A stretch of 64,000 bases of DNA from Burkholderiales bacterium (GTDB lineage Bacteria > Pseudomonadota > Gammaproteobacteria > Burkholderiales > Burkholderiaceae_C): the NCBI GenBank assembly GCA_028868995.1, contig JAGWTH010000008.1:30402-94401 (forward strand), written 5' to 3'. This document shows, one piece after another, positions 54,983-63,266 of this stretch. The stretch's first letter is position 1; every line of letters starts with the position of its first letter. The notes below the pieces were generated by a model. The model was not told where the DNA came from. It saw nothing but the letters and a program-made list of their open reading frames with translations, and did no database searches. The translations under genes were made by a program, and so were the position numbers.

Positions 54983-55852
54983 TCAGCTTGAGTTCTCATC
55001 GCCGGCTTCGTAGGCCAGGCAAATGGCAGCCAGCAGCAAATGTTCGAGTATTTTCTGCGTCTGCTTTTCAGGCGTCTCCCGTTTCGGCATATCCTGACTG
55101 TCGGCGGAGCTTCGGCTTTCCTTGAATCGCGGCACAGCGTCGTGTCTGGGCGTCAATGACGCGCTGTCTTGAGCATCAAATTCCCGATCGAGCCAGCACA
55201 GCAGGTCAATGGCGCCGCCGATGCTCGCTGCTGCATTGATGCTCTCCCGCAGATAACCCAGAGCGGCTTCGTAGAGGGATGCTGTTTTTCGCTCCGCTCG
55301 CTCAAGCGTCGTGGGCCTATGCGTGACGAGTGAACTGGCGTTGTCTTGCAGCAGCCGCCGGAGCCTGTAGTGAGCGCGATCCGCCACCCGCAGCTTGCGA
55401 CGATAAACAACGATTTCAGCGGGTGGCCCCAGTCGTTCCCCGGTTGTTTTGGCGGGCTGTACATGGTTGAGTCGCTCCTGAAGTTCGCTGAATTCAGCGG
55501 GCGTCAGCGCCGACCTGATTTGGGCACTGTTGACGCCGGACCTGACAATCAGTCGCCTCAGAAGAGCATTGATCTTCTGGAGCCTGTCCAGTTGTTGCAT
55601 GCTGAGTTCCTGACGCATCCTCCTGGTTTGCGCCGCCGCCAGAAAGTACTCGGCCAGCTCGTTGCTCGGCCGGCCCAGGATCGGCCTGACTTCAAGTGGC
55701 GAATCAAACACCGATGGCTTTGCCACTGGAACCGGATAGTTGCGTTCTTCCACCCTCAGCATTCCAGTCACGGCAATTCTGATGATCTGCTGCGTGTCGT
55801 ACTGGGTCGCCTGCGTTGCGTGCGACTGGGCAAAAGAAGCAGTGAACATCAT
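54983..55852 (-). CDS. Hypothetical protein, second gene of a low-GC pair
   Basis: 289 residues, not recognised. The N-terminus (MMFTASFAQSHATQ) is not a good signal peptide. A central helical region rich in Arg/Leu (about 80-200, with RRMRQELSMQQLDRLQK and ADRAHYRLRRLLQD) suggests a nucleic-acid- or protein-binding helical bundle. The tail (225-265) is polar and probably disordered, ending in a hydrophobic helix HLLLAAICLAYEAG. Base composition is about half GC, far below the core genes, indicating recent acquisition. Its ATG overlaps the upstream gene's stop (ATGA). Confidence 0.65.
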   Translation of the reverse strand: MMFTASFAQSHATQATQYDTQQIIRIAVTGMLRVEERNYPVPVAKPSVFDSPLEVRPILGRPSNELAEYFLAAAQTRRMRQELSMQQLDRLQKINALLRRLIVRSGVNSAQIRSALTPAEFSELQERLNHVQPAKTTGERLGPPAEIVVYRRKLRVADRAHYRLRRLLQDNASSLVTHRPTTLERAERKTASLYEAALGYLRESINAAASIGGAIDLLCWLDREFDAQDSASLTPRHDAVPRFKESRSSADSQDMPKRETPEKQTQKILEHLLLAAICLAYEAGDENSS

Positions 55853-56250
55853 CGGGTGATATTGGTAAACACCAGCCCTGTGTAGTGCTGGTGAAATTTC
55901 GCCAAACGGCTATCGACTTGAATGGTGATCGGTCCTGTTTGCGGACGGTGCCCGAACCAGCTGCACCAAACTCGAACCTTGAGCCATCGTCGATCCATCA
56001 CGCCCGGTTCGGATTCATGCAGAACAAAGACGCCGCTGATCGTTGCGTGTCGATAGTGGGCATCTTCGACTTCAATCACCCGTGCGTCACGAACCTTCAG
56101 AGGGCGCATGGCAATGGCTTTGTGGTCCGTGTGCGGACATCGATGGGGTGGCCGCCATACGGGGTCGTTCAGGGATGGATGCACTGCATCGACTCCGCAA
56201 GAAAACGCTTTATTCTTCCGAAACTTATTCACTTTGTCCATCGGTGTCAT
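55849..56250 (-). CDS. Hypothetical protein, first gene of a low-GC pair
   Basis: 133 residues (or 130 from the ATG at 56241), not recognised. It is basic with several His and Cys (PHRCPHTDHK, VWCSWFGH) and a predicted beta-rich second half (RVIEVEDAHYRHATISGVFVL, then DRRWLKVRVWCSW). There is no signal peptide or membrane helix. The low GC matches its partner downstream, to which it is coupled by ATGA. Which ATG is used is uncertain, because neither has a good Shine-Dalgarno. Confidence 0.6.
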   Translation of the reverse strand: MTPMDKVNKFRKNKAFSCGVDAVHPSLNDPVWRPPHRCPHTDHKAIAMRPLKVRDARVIEVEDAHYRHATISGVFVLHESEPGVMDRRWLKVRVWCSWFGHRPQTGPITIQVDSRLAKFHQHYTGLVFTNITR

Positions 56251-56444
56251 CGTCCACGGTTTGTGTCCGCGAGATCACGATGGCGGTGCGGGTCTGCGCG
56301 CGTCGTGGCCGAACTCATCCACCGCTAGGGCGCGACTTCAACCAGCCTCCCTGAGAACAGCGCGTAGGAGTTGCCCTGCTGCGCCCGTCGCCGCTGTATG
56401 CAGTCGAGTGATCCAGCACGCACTGCAAGCTGGAAGTGCACATG

Positions 56445-56470
56445 AAAAAAGCCGCCCGAAGGCGGCTTTT
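56445..56470 (-). terminator. Rho-independent terminator of the porin gene
   Basis: On the minus strand a perfect 10-bp stem (AAAAGCCGCC/GGCGGCTTTT) with loop TTCG is followed by a U run. It lies 45 bp after the porin stop. T residues on the other side let it work weakly in the plus direction too. Confidence 0.9.
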
Positions 56471-56514
56471 CAAGTTTCTCTTTCTCTGAACCAGCTCTAG
56501 TGCTGGTTTGAGAA

Positions 56515-57552
56515 TTAGAAGCTGTGGCGGATGCCGAGGTCGTAACCGTTGCCGCTGGCGCCACCAGTAGCGGTCAGACCACCGTAGCTCAGGTTCGCAC
56601 CGTTCTTGTTGCTCAGGTGAGCGTAGGTGGCGTACAGCGCAGTACGCTTGGACAGGTTGTGCACGTAACCCAGAGCCCACTGGCTGGCCTCAGGAGCGGC
56701 GCCGCCCGTGCCGGTCACCTTGAGATTGCCATAGGAAGCGCGGATTTGGCCTGCACCGACCGGCACCAGACCGCCGATCAGGTAGGTCTTCAGGTGATAC
56801 GGCATCGTGCCGTTGTCGTACTTGGAGTCGTCGTACATGGCCAGGGCCTGGGCGACGCCGAAGTCCCACGAACCGCCAATGTTCATGGTGTTAATTTCGG
56901 GGTTGGCGTCCGACTTCGTTTGGGTGGCGGTGTTACCCAGCGCCAGCGCAACGTTGACGGGACCCGCAGCGTAGCCAACACGCAGGCCTTGATACTGGCC
57001 AGTCTTGTCAGCCGTCTTGTTAGAGAAGGCGTACTGGACTTGACCGTAGAAGCCACCCAGATGCGACGGCAGGAAATAACCGATGGCGTTGTTCGAACGC
57101 ACGAAGGTCGGATCCTTGACGGCAGCCTTCGCGGCCATGGCGATGTCGGTGCCGACGCCGTTGGTGCCGAACGGATCGAAGATCGTCAGGTTCCAGAACG
57201 AGGGCGTGTAGTCACGGCCCAGGCGCAGTTCACCCCAGTTGCCCGCCAGGCTGACGGTCGAGCGACGGGTGAAGGACAGACCGGAAGCGGTGCCGTCTTG
57301 CGGCGACATCGCACCTTCCAGCCAGAACGAAGCGGACATGCCGCCGCCCAGGTCTTCCTGACCACGAACGCCGATACGGTCGCTGTTGTAGCCGTTGGCC
57401 GTCATTTTGGTGACGGATTGGCCGCCAGACACGCTGTAGTGCGAAACACCGACGTCGACGATACCAAACAGGGTGACGGACGACTGGGCAGAGGCGGCAC
57501 CAGCGGCGACCATGGCAGCCAGCGCAACGAGCTTCATTTTCATTTTCATCAT
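56515..57552 (-). CDS. Outer-membrane porin (Gram-negative Porin_4 family)
   Basis: 345-residue trimeric beta-barrel porin of the beta-proteobacterial type. The signal peptide is LVALAAMVAAGAASA-Q; the mature protein begins SSVTLFGIVDVGVSHYS, the family hallmark. RIGVRGQEDLGGGMSASFWLEG and the L3-type segment follow. It ends GYDLGIRHSF with the terminal Phe required for barrel assembly. ATG 57552 or 57549 has GGAG close upstream. Codon use and GC are milder than in neighbours, usual for a highly expressed porin. It is monocistronic with its own terminator. Confidence 0.95.
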   Translation of the reverse strand: MMKMKMKLVALAAMVAAGAASAQSSVTLFGIVDVGVSHYSVSGGQSVTKMTANGYNSDRIGVRGQEDLGGGMSASFWLEGAMSPQDGTASGLSFTRRSTVSLAGNWGELRLGRDYTPSFWNLTIFDPFGTNGVGTDIAMAAKAAVKDPTFVRSNNAIGYFLPSHLGGFYGQVQYAFSNKTADKTGQYQGLRVGYAAGPVNVALALGNTATQTKSDANPEINTMNIGGSWDFGVAQALAMYDDSKYDNGTMPYHLKTYLIGGLVPVGAGQIRASYGNLKVTGTGGAAPEASQWALGYVHNLSKRTALYATYAHLSNKNGANLSYGGLTATGGASGNGYDLGIRHSF

Positions 57553-57899
57553 GTTCTCCAAGTTGAGGGGGGGAACCGCATCCCGTGGTACGGGACGCAT
57601 TGAGGAATGCTTGAGCAATCCGCATTCCTATTGCACCCCGTTAGTGCGTGGAGGACCAAGGAAGCCGTGCGTTGGAACCCGGCGAACGGCCGCGAGTGTG
57701 CACAAGGGCAGACAGGCGCCGAGATGAGGGCATGTTTTTATGGGGCGAAGAATCAAAAAACGTGCCCTCGGAGGGTGATATGGCCGTTGCGATTGCGGAA
57801 GGTCCCCGTGCACTCGGCTCCTCGCAAGCCTCCCCGGCGGACCTGCTTGGGCGGGTGTTTCCCGGGCGGCCACTGGCGGCCGCGGGGTGGCCCTGTACT
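57553..57899. other. Porin upstream region with two inverted repeats, otherwise non-coding
   Basis: 347 bp between the porin start and the end of the epimerase gene. Nearest the porin are TCCCGT-GGT-ACGGGA (57581-57595) and, farther out, AGGAATGC-N11-GCATTCCT (57603-57629), either hairpins in the porin leader RNA or operator sites. I could not fix a convincing -35/-10 pair. No coding frame with a recognisable product was found in the remainder. Confidence 0.55.
57603..57629. promoter_or_regulatory. Perfect 8-bp inverted repeat upstream of the porin gene
   Basis: AGGAATGC and GCATTCCT are separated by 11 bp, 51 bp upstream of the porin ATG. The size fits a dimeric regulator site or a leader-RNA stem. 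The binding partner is unknown. Confidence 0.45.
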
Positions 57900-58820
57900 T
57901 CAGTGGCGTCGCGCCAGGTCCGCCAGCGCGGCTTCGAGGCCGGGAAAGCGGAACGCATAGCCCTGCTCCCGAGCCGCGGCCGGCACCACGGGACGGCCTT
58001 CGAGCAGCAGGTCGGCCATCTCCCCCAGGGCCAGCCTCAGTGGCGCCGCGGGCATGCGCAGCCAGACCCCACGGCCGAACGACGCCGCCAGGGCGCGCGC
58101 GAACTCGGCCTGGGTGGGCGCCTGCGGCGCCACGGCGTTCACCGGGCCGGCGAGCGCTTCATGGTCGATGGCGAAGCGCGCCAGGCCGACGGCGTCCTGA
58201 ATGTGCACCCAGGGCACGGGCTGCCGGCCCGAGCCGAGCACGGACGCGAGTCCGAAGCGGGCCGCGCGGGCCTGCGGCGGATAGGCGCCGCCGTCCGCTC
58301 CCAGGACGATGCCGAAGCGCAGGGCCACCACCCGCACGCCGAGCGCCTGCGCAGGCCGGAGGGCCTGCTCGATAGCCACGCACAGGTCGGACTGGAACTG
58401 CCCGGGCTGGGGCGAGTGCGACTCGTCGCAGGGCGGGTTCGCCGCATCCGGCGAGCGGCCGTACCAGCCGATGGCCGAGGCGCCGACCAGCACGCGGGGG
58501 CGCTGCCGCAGCCGGCGCAGCAGGGCCATCAGGTCCCCGGCGATGCGCGCGCGGCTTTCCAGCAGCAGCCGCCGCCGCCCGGCCGTCCAGGGCGGGCCCA
58601 GCACTCGCGCGCCGGCCAGGTGCACGCAGGCGTCGATGGCTTCGTCGTCGGCCACCTCCTGCAGTGACCCGACCACCCGCACCCGTGGACCGAGCAGGGC
58701 GCGCGCGGCGCGGGCGTCGCGCGAGAGGGCGATCACGCTGGCGCCGCCGCGCAGCAGGTCGGCCACCAGGGCGCGGCCGATGAAGCCGGTGGCGCCGGTC
58801 ACCAGGACGTTCAGGGACAT
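57900..58820 (-). CDS. TIGR01777-family epimerase (SDR39U1/YfcH type)
   Basis: 306-residue extended short-chain dehydrogenase. The NAD(P) motif is GATGFIG (residues 8-14), VHLAGARV follows, and the family block is SAIGWYGRSPD. The C-terminal DUF1731 part ends with MADLLLEGRPVVPA. The reaction is uncharacterised; a nucleoside-diphosphate-sugar or porphyrin-like ligand has been proposed for relatives. It begins 10 bp inside the FeS photolyase gene and is the last gene of the photolyase cassette. Confidence 0.9.
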   Translation of the reverse strand: MSLNVLVTGATGFIGRALVADLLRGGASVIALSRDARAARALLGPRVRVVGSLQEVADDEAIDACVHLAGARVLGPPWTAGRRRLLLESRARIAGDLMALLRRLRQRPRVLVGASAIGWYGRSPDAANPPCDESHSPQPGQFQSDLCVAIEQALRPAQALGVRVVALRFGIVLGADGGAYPPQARAARFGLASVLGSGRQPVPWVHIQDAVGLARFAIDHEALAGPVNAVAPQAPTQAEFARALAASFGRGVWLRMPAAPLRLALGEMADLLLEGRPVVPAAAREQGYAFRFPGLEAALADLARRH

Positions 58821-60379
58821 GGTTCGGTCTCTTTCGGTGTGTCCAGCGCACCCGAGCGGATCGCGGCCGCCCGTGCGGCGATGCGCTCGCGCTCCGGCGC
58901 GCCGATGCGCCCGAGGTTCTTCACCTGCATGATCATGCGCGGGTTGGCCGCCAGCCGGGTTTCGTGGCGCGCCAGGAAGTCCCAGTACAGCGTGGTGAAG
59001 GGGCAGGCGCGTTCGCCTACCCGTTCGCCGGGGCGGAAGCGGCAGCGCGCGCACAGGCTGCCTGCGCTCATGCGCTCGATGTAGCGGCCGCTGGCGATGT
59101 AGGGCTTGCTGGCCATCAGGCCGCCGTCGGCCGCCTGGCTCATGCCCAGGGTGTTGGGCAGCTCCACCCATTCCACCGCGTCGACGTACACGGCGAGGTA
59201 CCAGGCATGCACCGCCTTCGGGTCGACGCCGAGCAGCAGCGCGTACAGGCCGGTGACCATCAGCCGCTGGATGTGGTGCGCGTAGCCATGCTCCAGGGTC
59301 TGGCCGATCGCGTCGGCCAGGCAGGCCATGGGCGTGTCGCCGCTCCAGTAGAAGTCCGGCAGCGGCGCGCGGGCGTCGAACGCGTTGAGCTCCAGGTAGC
59401 CGGGCATGCGCGTCCAGTACACGCCGCGCACGTACTCGCGCCAGCCCAGCACCTGGCGGATGAAACCCTCGGCGCTTTCCAGGGGCACGCTCCCCGCGCG
59501 GAAGGCGCCTTCAGCGGCGGCCACCACCTCGCGCGGGTTCAGCAGCTTGACGTTGAGCGCCGCCGACAGCTGCGAATGCCACAGACTGGGCTCGCCCGGC
59601 CAGAGCGCGTCCTGCCAGCGGCCGAAGGCGGGCAGGCGCTCGGCGACGAAGCGCTCCAGCGCCTGGAGCGCCTGCGCCCGCGTCACCGGCCAGGCGAAGG
59701 CGTCCAGCCGGCCCGGATGATCACTGAAGCGCCTGGCCACTAGCGCCAGCACTTCGCTCGTGATCGCGTCGGGCGCGAAGCGCGGCGGCGGCGGCACCGC
59801 GCCCGGACCGCCGGGGTCGAAGGCCTCGCGGTTGTCGGCATCGAAGTTCCAGCGACCGCCGCAAGGCTCGTCGCCGTCCATCAGCACGCCATGGCGCCTG
59901 CGCAGCTCGCGGTAGAAATATTCGAGCCGCAGCTGCTTGCGTCCGCGCGCATGGGCGGCGAACTCGCGCACCGTGCAGAAGAAGTGGCGATCGTCGCGCA
60001 GCTGAAGCGGCAGGCCATGCGCGGCCGCCGCCGCCTGCAAGGCGCGCAGCACGCGGTGGTCGCCGGGGGCGGTCATCACCAGCGCCGCGGGCCGCAGGCG
60101 CTCGATCGCGGACGCCAGCGCCGCGGACAGGCTCGCCGGGGCGGACGGGTCGTCGAGCCGCGTGTAGTGCACCGGGCGGCCGGCTTCGGTGAGCGCCCGG
60201 GCGAAGTGGCGCATCGCCGCCAGGAACAGCGCGATGCGCGGCTGGCTGGACCAGACGTGGGTGGACTCCTCGGTGGCCTCGGCCATCCACACCACGTCCT
60301 GCGAGGGGTCGAAGCCGTCGAAGGCGGAGGCGTCGAGATCCAGTTGGTCGCCCAGGACCAGCACCAGGTGGCGCGTCAT
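58811..60379 (-). CDS. FeS-type bacterial cryptochrome/photolyase (FeS-BCP, (6-4) photolyase type)
   Basis: 522-residue flavoprotein of the PhrB/CryB class, which repairs (6-4) photoproducts with light. The N-terminal antenna domain starts HLVLVLGDQLDLDA. All four cluster cysteines appear present: C353 (DTPMACLADAI), C443 and C446 (SLCARCRF) and C459 (GERACPF), with the same C-x2-C-x12-C spacing as in PhrB. The AYAHHIQRLMV-like segment is present as GYAHHIQRLMVTG. Its ATG overlaps the DUF2256 stop, and the epimerase gene overlaps its end. Confidence 0.93.
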   Translation of the reverse strand: MTRHLVLVLGDQLDLDASAFDGFDPSQDVVWMAEATEESTHVWSSQPRIALFLAAMRHFARALTEAGRPVHYTRLDDPSAPASLSAALASAIERLRPAALVMTAPGDHRVLRALQAAAAAHGLPLQLRDDRHFFCTVREFAAHARGRKQLRLEYFYRELRRRHGVLMDGDEPCGGRWNFDADNREAFDPGGPGAVPPPPRFAPDAITSEVLALVARRFSDHPGRLDAFAWPVTRAQALQALERFVAERLPAFGRWQDALWPGEPSLWHSQLSAALNVKLLNPREVVAAAEGAFRAGSVPLESAEGFIRQVLGWREYVRGVYWTRMPGYLELNAFDARAPLPDFYWSGDTPMACLADAIGQTLEHGYAHHIQRLMVTGLYALLLGVDPKAVHAWYLAVYVDAVEWVELPNTLGMSQAADGGLMASKPYIASGRYIERMSAGSLCARCRFRPGERVGERACPFTTLYWDFLARHETRLAANPRMIMQVKNLGRIGAPERERIAARAAAIRSGALDTPKETEPCP

Positions 60380-60549
60380 GCCGGTCCCGCCTTGCGCCGC
60401 CGGCAGGCGTCGCTGCAGTAAAGCACCGCTTCCCAGTTCTTCGCCCAGGCGCGACGCCAGCTCATGGGCCGGCCGCACACCGCGCAGGGCTTGCTGGGCA
60501 GCGAGGCCTTGTTGCCCTTGAATCCCGAGGGTGGGCGAGCCGGCTTCAT
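60376..60549 (-). CDS. DUF2256 small zinc-ribbon protein
   Basis: 57-residue protein: M K P A R P P S G F K G N K, then PSKPCAVCGRPMSWRRAWAK and YCSDACRRRK. Two CxxC-like pairs (CAVC and CSDAC) form a small zinc ribbon. DUF2256 proteins occur almost exclusively next to FeS-type cryptochromes/photolyases, as here. Its start overlaps the upstream photolyase stop (ATGA), and its stop overlaps the downstream photolyase start (ATGA), so three genes are chained. A role in maturation or cofactor delivery is plausible but unproven. Confidence 0.92.
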   Translation of the reverse strand: MKPARPPSGFKGNKASLPSKPCAVCGRPMSWRRAWAKNWEAVLYCSDACRRRKAGPA

Positions 60550-62021
60550 TCGAACAGGTCCTGCTGGAGCGCCGAGGGGCGCGGGCCGCGTGCACCCCGG
60601 GACTTGCCCGAACCGGTGGGCGGCAGGCCGCTGCGGCGCGAACCGTGGCGTTCCTGGATCGCATCGGCCTCCTCGCGGGCGGACGGGGTGGCCCGCACGG
60701 CGTACAGCCGCTGCTTCGCCTGGGCCAGGGCGACGCGCTCGTCGACGATCGGCCGCGGATAGGCCGCGGTGCCGATCTCGGGCACCCAGCGGCGAACGTA
60801 GCGGCCGTCCGGGTCGTGGTCGGCCGCCTGCCGCGCCGGGGAGTAGATGCGCAGCGTGTTGATGCCGGTGGTGCCCGACTGCATCTGCATCTGGCTCCAG
60901 TGGATGCCGGGTTCGAAATCGAGGAACTGGCGCGCCAGGAACAGCCCGGGCTCACGCCAGTGCAGCCACAGGTGGTAGGCGGCGAAGCTCACCAGCATCG
61001 CGCGCATGCGGAAGTTGAGCCAGCCGGTGGCGCGCAGCTGGCGCATGCAGGCATCGACCATCGGGTAGCCGGTGCGCCCGTCGCACCAGGCTTCGAAGCG
61101 CTCGCGGTCGAAGGCGTCCTCGCGCAGGCCGTCGGCGCTGCGCGCGAAGTTGCGCAGCTCGATCGCGGGCTCGTCCTCCAGCTTCTGCATGAAATGGCAG
61201 TGCCAGCGCAGCCGGCCGGTGAAGCCGCGCAGGTGGTAGGCGAAGCGCCGCGCCTCGGGGTCGCGCTCGGCCTGCAGCGCAGCGATGCGGGCCTCCGTGG
61301 CCTGGTGCACCTGGCGCAGCGACAGCGTGCCGAAGGCCAGGTGGGGCGACAGGCGCGAGCAGCCGGTCTCGGCGCTGAGCGGGCTCGACAGGTCCTGCCG
61401 GTAGCGGCGGCCGCGTTCCTGCAGGAAGCCGTGCAGCACGGCCTGCGCGGCCGCCTCGCCTGCGGGGGGAAGCGGCCGAGGCGCGGGCAGTCCCAGGTCG
61501 CCCAGCGAGGGCAGTGCCTGCGGCTGCAGCCCCGGCACGCCGCGCATGGGCATCGGTGCGGCCGGCGCGGACTCCATGCGCTGCTGCCAGCGCCGCGACC
61601 AGCCGGCGCGCGAAGCGAGCCGGCGCACCACCCCGGTCTGGGGGAACTCCTGCCAGCGCACCCCTTGCGACCGGCACCACGCGGCGACTCGGCGATCGCG
61701 CGCATAGCTCCACAGCGGGCCGGTCTCCTCGTGGCTGAACAGGTGGGTGAATCCCACCTGCGCGTGCAGGTCGGCCAGCACTTCGGGCATCGCGCCCACC
61801 CGCACCAGCAAGGGCACGCCCAGCGCGTGCAGCGCGCCCTGCAGCGCCTGGACGCATTGCAGCAGGAAACCGACGTGCTGCGCGTCGCACTCGGGGCTGG
61901 CCAGCCACTCGGGCTCCAGCACCACCAGGGCGAGGGTGTCGTCGCAGGCGGCGGCCGCGCGCAGCGGTGCGTGGTCGGCCACCCGCAGGTCGCGCTTGAA
62001 CCAGATCAGGGCCCGCGCCAT
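60546..62021 (-). CDS. Cryptochrome/deoxyribodipyrimidine photolyase family protein
   Basis: 491-residue blue-light flavoprotein. The N-terminal antenna domain opens ALIWFKRDLRVADHAPL. The FAD domain has SRLSPHLAFGTLSLRQVHQA (about 295-314), RTGYPMVDACMRQL and GWLNFRMRAMLVSF, and near the end GINTLRIYSPARQAADHDPDG. These are class I-like motifs, so CPD repair is the first guess; a signalling cryptochrome is possible. ATG 62021 has AAGGAC upstream and begins exactly at the antenna fold. First gene of the cassette. Confidence 0.92.
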   Translation of the reverse strand: MARALIWFKRDLRVADHAPLRAAAACDDTLALVVLEPEWLASPECDAQHVGFLLQCVQALQGALHALGVPLLVRVGAMPEVLADLHAQVGFTHLFSHEETGPLWSYARDRRVAAWCRSQGVRWQEFPQTGVVRRLASRAGWSRRWQQRMESAPAAPMPMRGVPGLQPQALPSLGDLGLPAPRPLPPAGEAAAQAVLHGFLQERGRRYRQDLSSPLSAETGCSRLSPHLAFGTLSLRQVHQATEARIAALQAERDPEARRFAYHLRGFTGRLRWHCHFMQKLEDEPAIELRNFARSADGLREDAFDRERFEAWCDGRTGYPMVDACMRQLRATGWLNFRMRAMLVSFAAYHLWLHWREPGLFLARQFLDFEPGIHWSQMQMQSGTTGINTLRIYSPARQAADHDPDGRYVRRWVPEIGTAAYPRPIVDERVALAQAKQRLYAVRATPSAREEADAIQERHGSRRSGLPPTGSGKSRGARGPRPSALQQDLFE

Positions 62022-62318
62022 CGGCGGTCCTTCGGTCGGTGTCGGCAGGGGCGGCCCAGGGAAGACATGCGCCGCAATGTAGTCAAGAACCGGTCGATGC
62101 AGGGGAGCGCGGGAAAATGACACCATGGATCGTCGCGGTAATGGCGGCCACGGGCAAGGCCAGCGACCAGTCGTGCAGGATGGCGTCGTCCGCCAGCGCG
62201 TCGCAGCGCACCTCCCCGCCGGCGCCACGCCCAGCGCGGAGGTGCCACGCGAGCAGACCATGGACTCATAGGGGTCGGCGGTCCGGGTTCATGCCCCTGC
62301 GTCCGCGCCGCGGCACGC
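62022..62318. other. Region with possible remains of a decayed coding sequence
   Basis: 297 bp upstream of the photolyase. On the minus strand a protein-like stretch can be read in two frames joined near 62230: TADPYESMVC and then LAWHLRAGRGAGGEV continuing to DAILHDWSLALPVAAI and a stop at 62093. Neither frame has a convincing start. This may be a frameshifted remnant or chance in high-GC DNA. TTGACT near 62085 on the minus strand could be a -35 element for the photolyase operon. Confidence 0.3.
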
Positions 62319-62570
62319 TCAGGTGCGCTGGGGCGTGAGGGCGTCCGGTTGATCGACGGGGGAGGTCTCGCCGCACGCGCAGCAGGCGCAGCCACGTGCC
62401 GCGGGAAAGCGCAGCCGTGCCACCGCCAGCGCCTGGCCCGGTTCGACGAACTCACCCAGGTACTCCAGGGCGTCCGGGCGGGGGAAGTGGCCGGGCGGAC
62501 AGCGCCCGCGGTCATGCACCGAGTGGGTGCCGTCGGCTTGCGGCTGGGCCGCGACGAAATAGCTGGCCAT
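62319..62570 (-). CDS. Small conserved hypothetical protein
   Basis: 83 residues. The start MASYFVAAQPQADGTHSVHDRGRCP followed by EYLGEFVEPGQALAVARLRF resembles a family of short proteins with the pattern YFV-N/G-H-EVH-C-LP-YLG-F. A Cys-rich end (GCACCACG) could bind metal. No signal peptide. It lies on the minus strand upstream of the photolyase cassette with an apparently independent promoter. Function unknown. Confidence 0.65.
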   Translation of the reverse strand: MASYFVAAQPQADGTHSVHDRGRCPPGHFPRPDALEYLGEFVEPGQALAVARLRFPAARGCACCACGETSPVDQPDALTPQRT

Positions 62571-62655
62571 CTGCGAACGGGTCCTGTCCCTGTCGCAGCC
62601 ATGCTAGGGAGCGCAGCCAGCGCGCAAATCCCCCAAACGGGGGGCCGCACCATGC

Positions 62656-63159
62656 CTAGCGGCGCGGCTGGGCGAGCAGGGCGGTGCGCAGGCTGGCGAC
62701 CAGCGCATCCATGGCCACAGCGTCGTCGGCCAGCAGCGCGCGCGCGCCCCCGCGCTGGAAGTCGGCCCAGCGGATGTGCCAGTCGCGGGTTTCGCTCAGT
62801 TCGATGTAGAGGGACGGTTCGCCGCCGGTGCCGTGGCACTTGCCCGAGACGAGGTGGCCCACGCGCAGCTCGCGGCAGACCAGGTCGATCGCGTGAGGGG
62901 GGGCCTTGGCCAGGAATTCCGAGCTGATCAGGATGGCCTGCACCTGCGGGTCCGCGGCCAGCCGCTCGCGCAGGCGGTCGGCCAGCTCGTTGCCCAGCAG
63001 GCGCAGGGCCGGGTCGTCGCCCTGGGGCGCGAACGGCAGCACGGCCACCAGCGGACGCGTCGGCGGCGGCAGGGTCTCGGGCAGGGGCTGCAGGGCGGTG
63101 TCGGACGGTTCCAAGGGGAGGACCGGGGGCGAGCCCGGAGGAAGCCTGGACCGGTTCAT
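62656..63159 (-). CDS. Protein with a stand-alone TolB-like (CadC/adenylate-cyclase-associated) domain
   Basis: 167 residues. After a Pro-rich tail (1-34) the domain reads LVAVLPFAPQGDDPALRLLGNELADRLRERLAADPQVQAI, then ISSEFLAKAP and LCRELRVGHLVSGKC, ending HIRWADFQRG. This is the pattern of the TolB N-terminal-like domain (IAVLPF, ELG-YVLEG, LWA-YDR) found in CadC-type regulators and class III adenylate cyclases. Here it has no DNA-binding or cyclase partner. No signal peptide. Divergent from greB. Confidence 0.72.
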   Translation of the reverse strand: MNRSRLPPGSPPVLPLEPSDTALQPLPETLPPPTRPLVAVLPFAPQGDDPALRLLGNELADRLRERLAADPQVQAILISSEFLAKAPPHAIDLVCRELRVGHLVSGKCHGTGGEPSLYIELSETRDWHIRWADFQRGGARALLADDAVAMDALVASLRTALLAQPRR

Positions 63160-63266
63160 TCTAGGAACGCGAATCTGACCGGAGTCTGCGGGCCGGAGGG
63201 AGATAAGACCGCGAAAGCTGTGAAGCAGTGCGGATGTTTTCCGCCACCCCGCTATGCTTGGTCCCC

